The translations under genes were made by a program, and so were the position numbers. A stretch of DNA of 64,000 nucleotides, from NCBI RefSeq assembly GCF_028736035.1, contig NZ_CP117866.1:9465001-9529000 (forward strand), read 5' to 3'. The notes beneath the pieces were generated by a model, which worked only from the letters and a program-made list of their open reading frames with translations, was not told where the DNA came from and did not search any database. The DNA comes from Streptomyces sp. T12 (GTDB lineage: Bacteria > Actinomycetota > Actinomycetes > Streptomycetales > Streptomycetaceae). Within the stretch, counting starts at the first letter, position 1, and each line of letters begins with the position of its first letter. Shown piece by piece: positions 26,709 to 35,111 of the stretch.

Positions 26709-27890
26709 ATGAAGTCCGTTTCCCCCCGCGGCTGCGCCCGGGGCTTCGCCGTGGGCGTCCTGCTGGCCGCGTGTGTCGTCGACGTCCTCTCCGCCGGCTC
26801 CGACGGGACGAGCGTCCTGCCGACGGCGAGCCCGGTCTGGCCGACCCTGGGTGTTCTGCTGGTGGGCCTGGCCGCAGTGCTGTGGCCGGAGGGGCGGCGG
26901 CCGGACTGGCTCACGCCCCAGGTGCGCACCGCCGTGCCCGCCCTCGTCTCCGCCCTGTACTCGGTGGGGTCGCTGGTGACCCTGAAGGCGAACGTCTTCG
27001 GTCCCGGTGAGGCCGTGATCCTGCTGTGCCTGTTGTTCATCGCGGTACGGCAGTGCCCGCCGCGTGCGGCCTGGTGGTGCGGCGCCCTCGACGTGGGCGC
27101 ACTGTTGCTGCTGCCGGTTCGGTCGCTCGGGCCGTTGGACCCCGCCGTGCTGGGCTTCGTGGTGGCCGGCCTGGTGCTGATCGGCCTCTTCGCCGGGCTC
27201 GCCGTGTACCTGCGCACGATGGACTACCGGCGGACCCTCGCCGTCAGCGAGACCCGGCGCGCCGAACGCGTCGCCATCGCCGCCGACCTGCACGACTTCG
27301 TCGCCCACCATGTCACCGGGATCCTCGTGCAGACGCAGATGGCCCGCATGATGGCGCAGCCCCAGCCGCAGGACCTCGACCCCGTTCTGGCCGGTATCGA
27401 ACGCGCCGCCACCGAGGCCCTCGCCTCGATGCGCCGCACGGTCGGCGTGCTGCGCGACACCGATGAGGAGGCGGCCGAACGCCGTCCGGTCGGCGACCTG
27501 GCGGGCATCGCCGACCTGACCGACGGCTTCGCCAGCCCGGTCCAGCAGGTCACCCTGCGCCGCGACCCCGCCGTCTCCGACGACCTGCCCCACGAGGTGC
27601 AGGCCGCGGCCTTCCGGGTCGTGCAGGAGGCGCTGACCAACATCCGGCGCCACGCGGCCGACGCCGCGCACATCGAGGTCCGCCTGCGGGACGACACCGG
27701 ACGCCTGGAGGTGTCGGTCGCGGACGACGGACGGGGCGGCACCCAACTCCCGGCGGCCGCGCACGGCGGCGGCTTCGGCCTCGTCGGCCTGAAAGAGCGG
27801 GTGACCGCACTGGGCGGCGAACTGCACGCCGGGCCGCGCGGCGGCGTGGGGTGGGAGGTGCGGGCGGTGTTTCCGGCGGGGAAGTCCTGA
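26709..27890 (+). CDS. Sensor histidine kinase (HisKA_3/NarX-like family)
   Basis: A 393-aa kinase with five or six N-terminal membrane helices (residues about 10-175) and no large extracytoplasmic domain, the intramembrane-sensing type. The H-box is RVAIAADLHDFVAHHVTGILVQTQ; the HATPase shows VVQEALTNIRRHAADA, VADDGRGG and GGFGLVGLKERVTALGG. It starts at ATG 26709, only 8 nt after a TACCGT -10-like box, so it is possibly leaderless. It is divergent from the DUF4333-ABC-FtsX-response regulator unit, which it probably controls in response to envelope stress. Confidence 0.92.
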   Translation: MKSVSPRGCARGFAVGVLLAACVVDVLSAGSDGTSVLPTASPVWPTLGVLLVGLAAVLWPEGRRPDWLTPQVRTAVPALVSALYSVGSLVTLKANVFGPGEAVILLCLLFIAVRQCPPRAAWWCGALDVGALLLLPVRSLGPLDPAVLGFVVAGLVLIGLFAGLAVYLRTMDYRRTLAVSETRRAERVAIAADLHDFVAHHVTGILVQTQMARMMAQPQPQDLDPVLAGIERAATEALASMRRTVGVLRDTDEEAAERRPVGDLAGIADLTDGFASPVQQVTLRRDPAVSDDLPHEVQAAAFRVVQEALTNIRRHAADAAHIEVRLRDDTGRLEVSVADDGRGGTQLPAAAHGGGFGLVGLKERVTALGGELHAGPRGGVGWEVRAVFPAGKS

Positions 27891-28104
27891 CGGGCGACGG
27901 GCGAAGACGGCCGTAGGGCTGAAGGGTGACGATGTCGGCGCGCAGCCGAGGATCCGGCTGATCTTCGGCCGGCCGACCCGCACTCACTTCTCTGTGGACG
28001 ACGTGCGCGCGCCTACCGCAGACGTCCGCACGTATCTGGCGTCCGGGCCCGCCTCGGTTGTTCAATGGTGCTGCACACTCCGGGTACGGGAGAGGAGACC
28101 GTCC

Positions 28105-28743
28105 GTGTCACCTGCCGCCGTGCCGTCGCTCGGTGCACGGATCCGGCAGGCGCGCCTCGCGCGAGGGCTCAGCCTGCGCGGGCTCGCCCGCGAGGTCGGC
28201 GTCTCGGCGAGCCTGATCTCGCAGATCGAGAACGGCAAGAGCCAGCCCTCGGTCAGCACGCTGTACGCCATCACGACCGCCCTCGGCATCTCCGTCGAGT
28301 CCCTCTTCGAGGCGGGCGAGGCCGCGGCCGTGCCCTCGGCGGCAGCTGCGCCCGGCACCGTCCTGCACGCCCTGGCCGCCTTCGCCGCCGACCCCCACCG
28401 CCGCATCGGCCCCCTGGTCACCCCGGACGAGCGGGAGGTGCTGGAGCTGGACTCGGGTGTCGTGTGGGAGCGTCTCGGCCATGTTCCCGGCACCGATGTC
28501 GACTTCCTGCAGGTGACCTACCGCCCCGGCGGCGCCTCCTCCAGCTCCGGCGGCCTCATGCGCCACGCGGGCACCGAGTACGGCTGGCTGACCTCGGGCG
28601 AGCTGATCCTCACCCTCGGTTTCGACGAGTACACGCTGCGCCCCGGTGACGCGGTCTGCTTCGAGTCGACGACCCCGCACCGCTACCGCAATGATGGTGA
28701 CGTACCGGCCGTGGGCGTCTGGTTCGTGTTCAGTGACACTTGA
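28105..28743 (+). CDS. XRE-family regulator with cupin sensor domain
   Basis: A 212-aa protein, GTG 28105 after GGAG. The HTH is LGARIRQARLARGLSLRGLAREVGVSASLISQIENGKSQPSVSTLYAITTALG. The cupin_2 domain occupies the C-terminal third (GGLMRHAGTEYGWLTSGELILTLGFDEYTLRPGDAVCFESTTPHRY). This architecture is common in regulators of amino-acid and amine catabolism (PuuR-like). It heads a tight run of six metabolic genes ending at 35010 and is the likely pathway-specific regulator. The 214 bp before it hold no gene; no clear operator was found. Confidence 0.88.
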   Translation: MSPAAVPSLGARIRQARLARGLSLRGLAREVGVSASLISQIENGKSQPSVSTLYAITTALGISVESLFEAGEAAAVPSAAAAPGTVLHALAAFAADPHRRIGPLVTPDEREVLELDSGVVWERLGHVPGTDVDFLQVTYRPGGASSSSGGLMRHAGTEYGWLTSGELILTLGFDEYTLRPGDAVCFESTTPHRYRNDGDVPAVGVWFVFSDT

Positions 28744-28788
28744 CACTCGCCGCGTGCGGTCGTTCACTCCGAAGCGGGGGTGTTCGCC

Positions 28789-30129
28789 ATGGCGATCCGC
28801 ACATTCGGACCCAACGCCGTCGACTGGGAAGAGCGCGTCGACCTGGACCGGCTGCGAGGGCAGCGGCTGGCCCGACTCAACGAGACCCTGAACCGTTCCG
28901 AGCTGGGCGCGGTGCTCAGCTTCGACTTCGCCAACATCCGCTACATGACCGCCACGCACATCGGTACCTGGGCGATGGACAAGCTGATCCGCTTCGCCCT
29001 GCTGGTGCGTGGCGGCGAACCGATCGTCTGGGACTTCGGCTCCGCCGCCCGGCACCACCAGCTCTACAACCCGTGGCTCGACTACAGCGACGGCAAGGAG
29101 GGCGGCCCGCCGACCGGCGCCCGTGCCGGCATCTCCACGCTGCGCGGCGCCTTCCACCCGGACGCGGGTATAGCCCAGGACGTCGCCGCGAAGATCGCCA
29201 CCGAGCTGCGCGAACACGGCCTGGCGGGCGAGCCGCTCGGCATCGACGTCGCCGAGATGCCGGTCCTCACCGCCCTGCGCGCCGAGGGCATCGAGGTGGT
29301 CGACGGACAGCAGGTCTTCCTGGAGGCCCGCCGTATCAAGACACCGGACGAGATCTCCCTGCTCACCCAGGCCTGCGCCATGGTCGACGCGGCGTACGAG
29401 GAGCTGTACGGCTATCTGCGGCCCGGCGTGCGCGAGAACGAGTGCGTCGGGGTGGTCAGCAAGGTCCTGTACGACCTGGGCAGTGAGTACGTCGAAGGGG
29501 TCAACGCGATCTCCGGCGAGCGCTGTTCACCCCACCCGCACGTCTACAGCGACCGCCTCATCCGCCCCGGCGACCCCGCCTTCTTCGACATCCTGCACAG
29601 CCACCTCGGCTACCGCACCTGCTACTACCGCACGTTCGCCGTCGGCAGCGCCTCCAGCGCCCAGCGCGACGCCTACGTCCGCTGCCGCGAGTACATGGAC
29701 CAGGCCATCGCCCTGGTCCGCCCCGGTGCCACGACGGCCGACATCGTCGAAGTCTGGCCGCGCGCCGAGGAGTTCGGCTTCGCCGACGAGACCGCCGCGT
29801 TCGCCCTCCAGTACGGCCACGGCGTCGGCCTGTCGATCTGGGAGAAGCCGATCTTCAGCCGACTGGTCTCCCTGGACCACCCCGAGGTCCTCGAAGAAGG
29901 CATGGTGTTCGCCCTGGAGACCTACTGGCCCGCCGCCGACGGCTGGTCCGCCGCCCGGATCGAGGAGGAACTGGTCGTCACCGCCGACGGCTGCGAGGTC
30001 ATCACCAAGTTCCCGGCGGAGGAACTGCTGGTGGCGGGCCGCAAGTACTGGACGGTGGGCGGCGAGCTCAACACCCGCCGTGAGGCGCAGTCCCACCTCA
30101 ACACCTCTCGCGGCGACGGGACGCGCTGA
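28789..30129 (+). CDS. M24-family (pita-bread fold) hydrolase/lyase, DddP/creatinase-like, altered metal site
   Basis: A 446-aa protein; I use ATG 28789 over GTG 28780. The N-terminal domain (LGAVLSFDFANIRYMTATHIGTWAMDKLIRFALLV) resembles DddP and creatinase-like members rather than true aminopeptidases. Metal ligands visible: Asp in PAFFDILHSHLGY, His in YGHGVGLSIWE, Glu in EGMVFALETYW and Glu in ARIEEELVVTADG. The second Asp, expected three residues before Arg in SDLTRTF-type motifs, is Cys here (RTCYYRTF). The fold supports C-N or C-S bond cleavage of small substrates. Its stop overlaps the E1-alpha start by one base. Confidence 0.8.
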   Translation: MAIRTFGPNAVDWEERVDLDRLRGQRLARLNETLNRSELGAVLSFDFANIRYMTATHIGTWAMDKLIRFALLVRGGEPIVWDFGSAARHHQLYNPWLDYSDGKEGGPPTGARAGISTLRGAFHPDAGIAQDVAAKIATELREHGLAGEPLGIDVAEMPVLTALRAEGIEVVDGQQVFLEARRIKTPDEISLLTQACAMVDAAYEELYGYLRPGVRENECVGVVSKVLYDLGSEYVEGVNAISGERCSPHPHVYSDRLIRPGDPAFFDILHSHLGYRTCYYRTFAVGSASSAQRDAYVRCREYMDQAIALVRPGATTADIVEVWPRAEEFGFADETAAFALQYGHGVGLSIWEKPIFSRLVSLDHPEVLEEGMVFALETYWPAADGWSAARIEEELVVTADGCEVITKFPAEELLVAGRKYWTVGGELNTRREAQSHLNTSRGDGTR

Positions 30130-31106
30130 TGGATCCGGCCGAACTCCTCGCCGCCTACGAGCAGATGGCCGTCATCCGCCGTACGGAGAAGGCCGCCCAC
30201 GACCTGTTCCTGCAGGGCCTCGTCAAGGGCACCACCCACCTCGCCGCCGGACACGAGGCCATCGCCGTCGGCGCGAGCGCCGCCCTGCGCCCCGACGACT
30301 ACGTCTTCGCGACCTACCGGGGCCACCACCACGCCATGGCACGCGGCGCCACCCCCGAGGAGTGCCTCGCCGAACTCATGAGCCGGGCCACGGGGTTGTG
30401 CAAGGCCAAGGGCGGCTCCATGCACCTGACCAAGGCGGCCACCGGCATGCTCGGCTCCTACGCCATCGTCGGCGCCCACCTCCCGATGGCGGCCGGCGCC
30501 GCCTGGTCGGCCCGGCTGCGCGGCACCGAGCAGATCGCGGTCGCCTTCTTCGGCGACGGCGCCACCAACATCGGCGCCTTCCACGAGGCCCTCAACCTGG
30601 CCGCCGTATGGAAGCTGCCCGTGCTGTTCGTCTGCGAGAACAACCTGTACATGGAGTACACCCCGATCGCCGACGTCACGGCGGTGCCCCGGCCCGCGGC
30701 CGACCGGGCGCCCGCGTACGGCATCCCGGGCGAGGTGGTGGACGGCAACGACGTCGTCGCCGTACAGGAGGCGGTGGCCCGGTTCGCGGGGCGGGCCCGG
30801 GCGGGGGACGGGCCCGCGCTGCTGGAGGCGGAGACCTACCGGCACTTCGGGCACAGCCGCGCCGACCCGGCCACCTACCGTCCGGCCGAGGAGGTCGAAC
30901 GGTGGCTGAAGCGCGATCCGTTGGACCTGGCGCGCGGGCGGCTTGTCGCGATGGGCGTGTCCCAGGCCGTGGTCAGTGAGGCGGACGACCGGGCAACGGC
31001 CGTCGTGCAGAAGGCCGTTGAGGCCGCGAAGGCCGGGCCCGCGCCCGATCCGCGCGAGGCGCTGAGCGACGTATGGGCCGACGGAGGTGCGGCGTGGCGG
31101 ACGTGA
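30129..31106 (+). CDS. Thiamine-diphosphate-dependent 2-oxoacid (acetoin-type) dehydrogenase E1 alpha
   Basis: A 325-aa E1 alpha subunit. The ThDP/Mg motif is GDGATNIGAFHEALNLAAVWKLPVLFVCENN (GDG...NN). Active-site His residues lie in ATYRGHHHAMARG, and SKGGSMH-type binding is seen as KAKGGSMHLTK. The C-terminal part has the phosphorylation-loop-like YRHFGHSRADPATYR. It starts inside the M24 stop (TGATG) and overlaps the beta gene by 13 bp, so the three are translationally coupled. Subunits of this length resemble AcoA. No E2 or E3 gene is nearby. Confidence 0.92.
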   Translation: MDPAELLAAYEQMAVIRRTEKAAHDLFLQGLVKGTTHLAAGHEAIAVGASAALRPDDYVFATYRGHHHAMARGATPEECLAELMSRATGLCKAKGGSMHLTKAATGMLGSYAIVGAHLPMAAGAAWSARLRGTEQIAVAFFGDGATNIGAFHEALNLAAVWKLPVLFVCENNLYMEYTPIADVTAVPRPAADRAPAYGIPGEVVDGNDVVAVQEAVARFAGRARAGDGPALLEAETYRHFGHSRADPATYRPAEEVERWLKRDPLDLARGRLVAMGVSQAVVSEADDRATAVVQKAVEAAKAGPAPDPREALSDVWADGGAAWRT

Positions 31107-32074
31107 TCAGCTACCGGGAGGCGGTCGCCGAGGGCATCGCGCGGGAGATGCGGCGCGATCCCACGGTCGTATGCCTGGGTGAGGACATCGGCGAGGCGGG
31201 TGGGGTGTTCAAGACGACCGTCGGGCTGCGCAAGGAGTTCGGGCCCGAGCGGGTGTGGGACACGCCCATATCCGAGCAGGCCATCGTGGGGGCCGCCATG
31301 GGTGCCGCGATGACCGGGATGCGGCCGGTCGCCGAGATCATGTTCTCCGACTTCCTGGCCTGCTGCTGGGACTACCTCGCCAACGAGATCCCGAAGGTGC
31401 GGTACATGACGGGCGGTCAGGTCACCGTCCCGCTCGTCGTGCGCACCGCCAACGGCGGCGGGCTCGGCTTCGGCGCCCAGCACTCCCAGGCCACCGAGAA
31501 CTGGGCGTTCACGATCCCCGGCCTGAAGATCGCGGCACCTGCGACCCCCGCCGACGTGATCGGCATGATGGCGGCGGCGATCCGCAGCGACGACCCGGTC
31601 GTCTTCTTCGAGCACAAGGCGCTGCTCGCCACCAAGGGAGCGACCCCGCCGCCGGACCACGTCGTCGAGCTGGGCCGCGCCGCCGTCGTCCGTGCGGGCG
31701 CCGACGTCACGCTCGTCGCCCTGGCCTCGATGGTGCCGGTCGCACTGAAGGCCGCCGATGTCCTGGCCCGCGAGGGCATCGAGGCCGAGGTCGTGGACCT
31801 GCGCTGTCTGGTGCCGCTGGACATGAGTACCGTGCTCGCCTCGCTCGGCAGGACCTCGCGGCTCGTCACCGTGGAGGAAAACCCGTACCAGGGCGGCTGG
31901 GGCGCGACGGTCGTCTCGGTCGTCGCCGACGAGGGGTTCGCTCTGCTGGACGCGCCGGTCAGGCGGGTGGCGGGGGAGTGCGTGCCCCTGCCGTTCGCCG
32001 ACGCACTCGAAGAGGAGGTCATCCCCACCGTCGACAAGGTCGTGGCGGCCGTACGCGGCCTCGCCGCCTACTGA
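31094..32074 (+). CDS. 2-oxoacid dehydrogenase E1 beta (AcoB-like)
   Basis: A 326-aa transketolase-type pyrimidine-binding subunit from GTG 31094 (site GGAGG). Motifs: GEDIGEAGGVFKTTVGLRKEFG, WDTPISEQAIVGAAMGAAMTGMRPVAEIMF, GFGAQHSQ and the C-domain VDLRCLVPLD followed by VTVEENPYQGGWG. Together with the alpha gene it would form a heterotetrameric E1 that decarboxylates a 2-oxo acid or acetoin-like substrate. Catalytic partners E2/E3 must come from elsewhere in the genome, or the E1 uses another acceptor. Confidence 0.92.
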   Translation: MADVISYREAVAEGIAREMRRDPTVVCLGEDIGEAGGVFKTTVGLRKEFGPERVWDTPISEQAIVGAAMGAAMTGMRPVAEIMFSDFLACCWDYLANEIPKVRYMTGGQVTVPLVVRTANGGGLGFGAQHSQATENWAFTIPGLKIAAPATPADVIGMMAAAIRSDDPVVFFEHKALLATKGATPPPDHVVELGRAAVVRAGADVTLVALASMVPVALKAADVLAREGIEAEVVDLRCLVPLDMSTVLASLGRTSRLVTVEENPYQGGWGATVVSVVADEGFALLDAPVRRVAGECVPLPFADALEEEVIPTVDKVVAAVRGLAAY

Positions 32075-32096
32075 ACACCCCATGGGAGGAAGAACG

Positions 32097-33449
32097 ATGC
32101 CCCATCGGATACTGCTGCGCGCAGGACACGTGCTGTCGATGGACCCCGACATCGGGGACCTCCCACAAGGGGACGTCCTCATCGAGGACGGGAAGATCGC
32201 GGCGGTGCGGCCGGAGATCAGCGCCGACGCCGAAGTGCTCGACATGACCGGCCGGATCGTGATCCCCGGCTTCGTGGACACCCACCGCCACACCTGGGAG
32301 GCGCCGATCCGGGGCGTCGCCCCCGACGCCACCCTGGACGACTACTTCGTCGACATCCTCGACACCTTCGCCCCGCTGTACACCCCCGAGGACGTGTACG
32401 CCGGCAACCTCGCGGGATCGCTGGAGTGCCTGAACGCCGGTATCACCACCCTCGTCGACTGGTCGCACATCAACAACACGCCCGCCCACCCGGACGCCGC
32501 GATCCAGGCGCTCACGGAGACCGGCATCCGTGCCCAGTACGCGTACGGCAGCGCCAACACCTCGCTCGCCGACTACTGGTTCGAGAGCAAGATCGCGGTA
32601 CCGGGCGACGACGTACGGCGGATCCGCAGCACCTGCTTCGCCTCCGACGACGGCCTGCTCACCATGGCACTGGCCACCCGTGGCCCCGGTTTCTGCACCG
32701 ACGACGTCGTCACCGCCGAGTGGGCCCTCGCCCGCGACCTGGGCATCCCGATCACCGTGCATGTGGCGATGGGCCGCCTGGCGGGCCGCTTCGGCATGGT
32801 CAAACAGCTCCACGGGCTGGGGCTCCTCGGCTCCGACACCACCTACGTCCACTGCTGCTACTTCAGCGAGGAGGAGTGGCAGATGGTCGCCGACAGCGGT
32901 GGCACGGTCTCGATCGCACCGCAGGTCGAGATGCAGATGGGGCACGGCTGGCCGCCCGTGATGAAGGCCATCGAGCACGGACTGCGGCCGTCCTTGAGCA
33001 TCGACGTCGTCACCACCGTGCCCGGCGACATGTTCACCCAGATCCGCGCGGCCTTCGGCGCCGAACGCGCCCGTGTCAACGCCGACTGCTGGAAGGCCAA
33101 CATGCCCGTGCCCGACACCATGTTGACGGCACGTCAGATGCTGGAGATCGCGACCCGCAACGGCGCCCACGTGGCGGGCCTCGAGCACCGCACCGGCTCC
33201 CTGACCCCCGGCAAGCGCGCCGACGTCGTCGCGATCGACGCCACCGCGCTGAACGTCGCCCCCGTGCACGACGCGGCAGCGGCCGTGACCCTGTCGGCCG
33301 ACGTCTCCAATGTCGACACGGTCATCGTCGACGGCGTGATCCGCAAGCGCGACGGCAGGCTCCTGGCCGACCTCGACCGGGCCCGGCGCCTGGTCCAGGA
33401 GTCCCGCGACCGGCTCCTGGCGGCGAAGGAGGCGAGGAGCGCGGCATGA
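32097..33449 (+). CDS. TRZ/ATZ-type amidohydrolase (deaminase-like)
   Basis: A 450-aa amidohydrolase starting at ATG 32097 (GGGAGGAAG site). The metal pair is in VDTHRHTWE; the other ligands are His in ITVHVAMGR, His in TYVHCCYFSEEE and Asp in LSIDVVTTVPGD, so the site is complete. The C-terminal region GSLTPGKRADVVAID is the usual beta-sandwich. Relatives deaminate or dechlorinate N-heterocycles such as guanine, 8-oxoguanine, S-adenosylhomocysteine or triazines. In this operon it may open or deaminate a nitrogenous ring; the substrate is unknown. The stop overlaps the bicupin start (ATGA). Confidence 0.9.
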   Translation: MPHRILLRAGHVLSMDPDIGDLPQGDVLIEDGKIAAVRPEISADAEVLDMTGRIVIPGFVDTHRHTWEAPIRGVAPDATLDDYFVDILDTFAPLYTPEDVYAGNLAGSLECLNAGITTLVDWSHINNTPAHPDAAIQALTETGIRAQYAYGSANTSLADYWFESKIAVPGDDVRRIRSTCFASDDGLLTMALATRGPGFCTDDVVTAEWALARDLGIPITVHVAMGRLAGRFGMVKQLHGLGLLGSDTTYVHCCYFSEEEWQMVADSGGTVSIAPQVEMQMGHGWPPVMKAIEHGLRPSLSIDVVTTVPGDMFTQIRAAFGAERARVNADCWKANMPVPDTMLTARQMLEIATRNGAHVAGLEHRTGSLTPGKRADVVAIDATALNVAPVHDAAAAVTLSADVSNVDTVIVDGVIRKRDGRLLADLDRARRLVQESRDRLLAAKEARSAA

Positions 33450-34324
33450 CCCGACACCTGGTGCGCCGGGCCGCCGACGTCCCGGAGCCGCCGCCGTACG
33501 ACGAACTCGGATACCGGCGGCGGGAGTTGGTGGGCGATGGCGACGGAAGCGTGCACACCGGCTTCGGTCTGTGCGGGATACGGCCCGACGGCCGGGTCGC
33601 GGCCCATGTGCACTCGTACGAGGAGAGCTTCCATGTGCTCTACGGGGCTGTGATCCTCGATGTGCCCGAAGGGTCGTACCTTCTCGAAGAGGGCGACTAC
33701 GGCCTCCTCCCGACCGGCGTCCCGCACGCCTGGCGCGGCGCCGGGGACATCGCCGGCCGCTGGGCCGACATGCTCGCCCCCGTGCCGCGGGCCCGCTACG
33801 GGTACGACACCCAGGCGGTGCCCGCGCTGCCCGAGCTCGACCCCGTCCGCATCGACGTCCGGGACCCGCGTACCCGGTCCTTCGGCCACTTCGAGCCCGT
33901 GCAGATGGATCCCGGCAAGCAGGCGCAGGACCTGCTCGCGGTGTCGGCGAGCATGCGCACCGCGCTGCTCGTGTACAGCGGCATCACCGTGAAGATGATG
34001 GTCGACAGCGACCTGGGCGCGGTCGCCTCGACGATGTTCATGGTGCAGTACGCGCCCGACGGCGTCGCCGGCACGCACGACCACCCCTTCGAGGAGACGT
34101 ACCTGTTCCTCGAAGGGGAGGCGGACGCGGTGTTCGACGGCGAGCGGTACCGGCTCGGTCCCGGCGACTGCGCCTGGGCGGGGGCCGGTTGTGTGCACGG
34201 CTTCGCCAACGCCGGTCAGGGGCCGCTGCGTTGGCTGGAGACACAGGCGCCGCAACCGCCGCCGCGCCACTCCTACCGGTTCACGCGGGACTGGGAGTAC
34301 CTGAGGGAGGCCCTGGAGTCATGA
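33446..34324 (+). CDS. Bicupin, (S)-ureidoglycine aminohydrolase-like
   Basis: A 292-aa protein with two cupin barrels. The first has AHVHSYEESFHVLYG with His54, His56 and Glu60 and a later His in GVPHAW. The second has GTHDHPFEETYLFLEGEAD and CVHGFAN. Two-barrel length and the HxHx(3-4)E...H pattern in the C-terminal barrel resemble (S)-ureidoglycine aminohydrolase, an Mn-dependent enzyme of ureide breakdown. No allantoin or ureidoglycolate genes are present, so a related ureido or amino-acid substrate is equally possible. It is coupled by ATGA on both sides. Confidence 0.8.
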   Translation: MTRHLVRRAADVPEPPPYDELGYRRRELVGDGDGSVHTGFGLCGIRPDGRVAAHVHSYEESFHVLYGAVILDVPEGSYLLEEGDYGLLPTGVPHAWRGAGDIAGRWADMLAPVPRARYGYDTQAVPALPELDPVRIDVRDPRTRSFGHFEPVQMDPGKQAQDLLAVSASMRTALLVYSGITVKMMVDSDLGAVASTMFMVQYAPDGVAGTHDHPFEETYLFLEGEADAVFDGERYRLGPGDCAWAGAGCVHGFANAGQGPLRWLETQAPQPPPRHSYRFTRDWEYLREALES

Positions 34325-35010
34325 ACAGCGTTCTCGTTGTGGGCGGTACGTCCGGGATCGGCCTGGAGTTCGCCCGGATGCGGGCCGGACGCGGGGACGA
34401 GGTCGTCCTGACCGGCCGCGACGGCCATCGCGCCGACACCATCGCCAAGGAGTTCGGCGCCCGCGGAAGCGCCCTCGACCTCGGCCGGCCGGGGGAGATC
34501 GCCGCCGCGCTGGCCGACGTCGGGCGCGTCGACCACCTGGTCCTCGCGGGCGTCTCCCGCGACGACAACAAGGTCACCGAGTACGACATCGACGCCGCCC
34601 TGCGGCTCGTCACCCTCAAACTCGTCGGCTACACCGAGGTCGTGCACACCCTGGTGTCCCGGCTGCACGACGACAGCGCGATCGTGCTGTTCGGCGGACA
34701 GGCCAAGGAGCGGCCCTACCCGGGCGCGACGACGGTCGCGACGGTCAACGCGGGCGTGCGCGGACTGATGAACACCCTCGCCGTCGAACTCGCCCCGATC
34801 CGGGTGAACGCCGTCCACCCGGGCGTCGTCGGTGACAGCCCCTACTGGCGGGACAAGCCGGAGAAGGTGCTCGCCGCCCTGCGCACCGAGACCCCCACGG
34901 GGCGGCTCGCCTCCATGGCCGACGTGGTCGACGCCGTGGACTTCCTGCTGCGCAACGGGTCGGTCAACGCGGTCGAACTGAGCGTGGACGGAGGGTGGTT
35001 GCTCGGCTGA
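34321..35010 (+). CDS. Short-chain dehydrogenase/reductase-fold protein lacking YxxxK
   Basis: A 229-aa SDR fold, last gene of the operon. The cofactor motif VVGGTSGIGLEFAR and ALDLGRPG/LVLAGVS are normal, as are VRVNAVHPG-like IRVNAVHPGVV and the C-terminal NGSVNAVELSVDGGWLLG. At the catalytic position, the helix reads TTVATVNAGVRGL: the usual Tyr aligns with Val and the Lys with Asn. It may bind NAD(P) without classic SDR catalysis, or use other residues. It is immediately followed by a GCGAGA hexanucleotide repeat. Confidence 0.82.
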   Translation: MNSVLVVGGTSGIGLEFARMRAGRGDEVVLTGRDGHRADTIAKEFGARGSALDLGRPGEIAAALADVGRVDHLVLAGVSRDDNKVTEYDIDAALRLVTLKLVGYTEVVHTLVSRLHDDSAIVLFGGQAKERPYPGATTVATVNAGVRGLMNTLAVELAPIRVNAVHPGVVGDSPYWRDKPEKVLAALRTETPTGRLASMADVVDAVDFLLRNGSVNAVELSVDGGWLLG

Positions 35011-35064
35011 GCGAGAGCGAGAGCGAGAGCGAGAGCGAGAGCGAGAGCGAGAATGAGAGCGAGA
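35011..35064. repeat. Hexanucleotide microsatellite (GCGAGA)9
   Basis: Nine consecutive 6-bp units begin directly after the SDR stop codon (TGA 35008-35010). Eight are exact GCGAGA and the eighth is ATGAGA. The region then continues as an imperfect purine-rich G/A tract to about 35110. It separates the convergent SDR and methyltransferase genes. Confidence 0.95.
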
Positions 35065-35111
35065 GCGTGGGGCGAGGGCGAGGGGTGCGAGGGCGCGGGG
35101 CGGGTGGGGGA

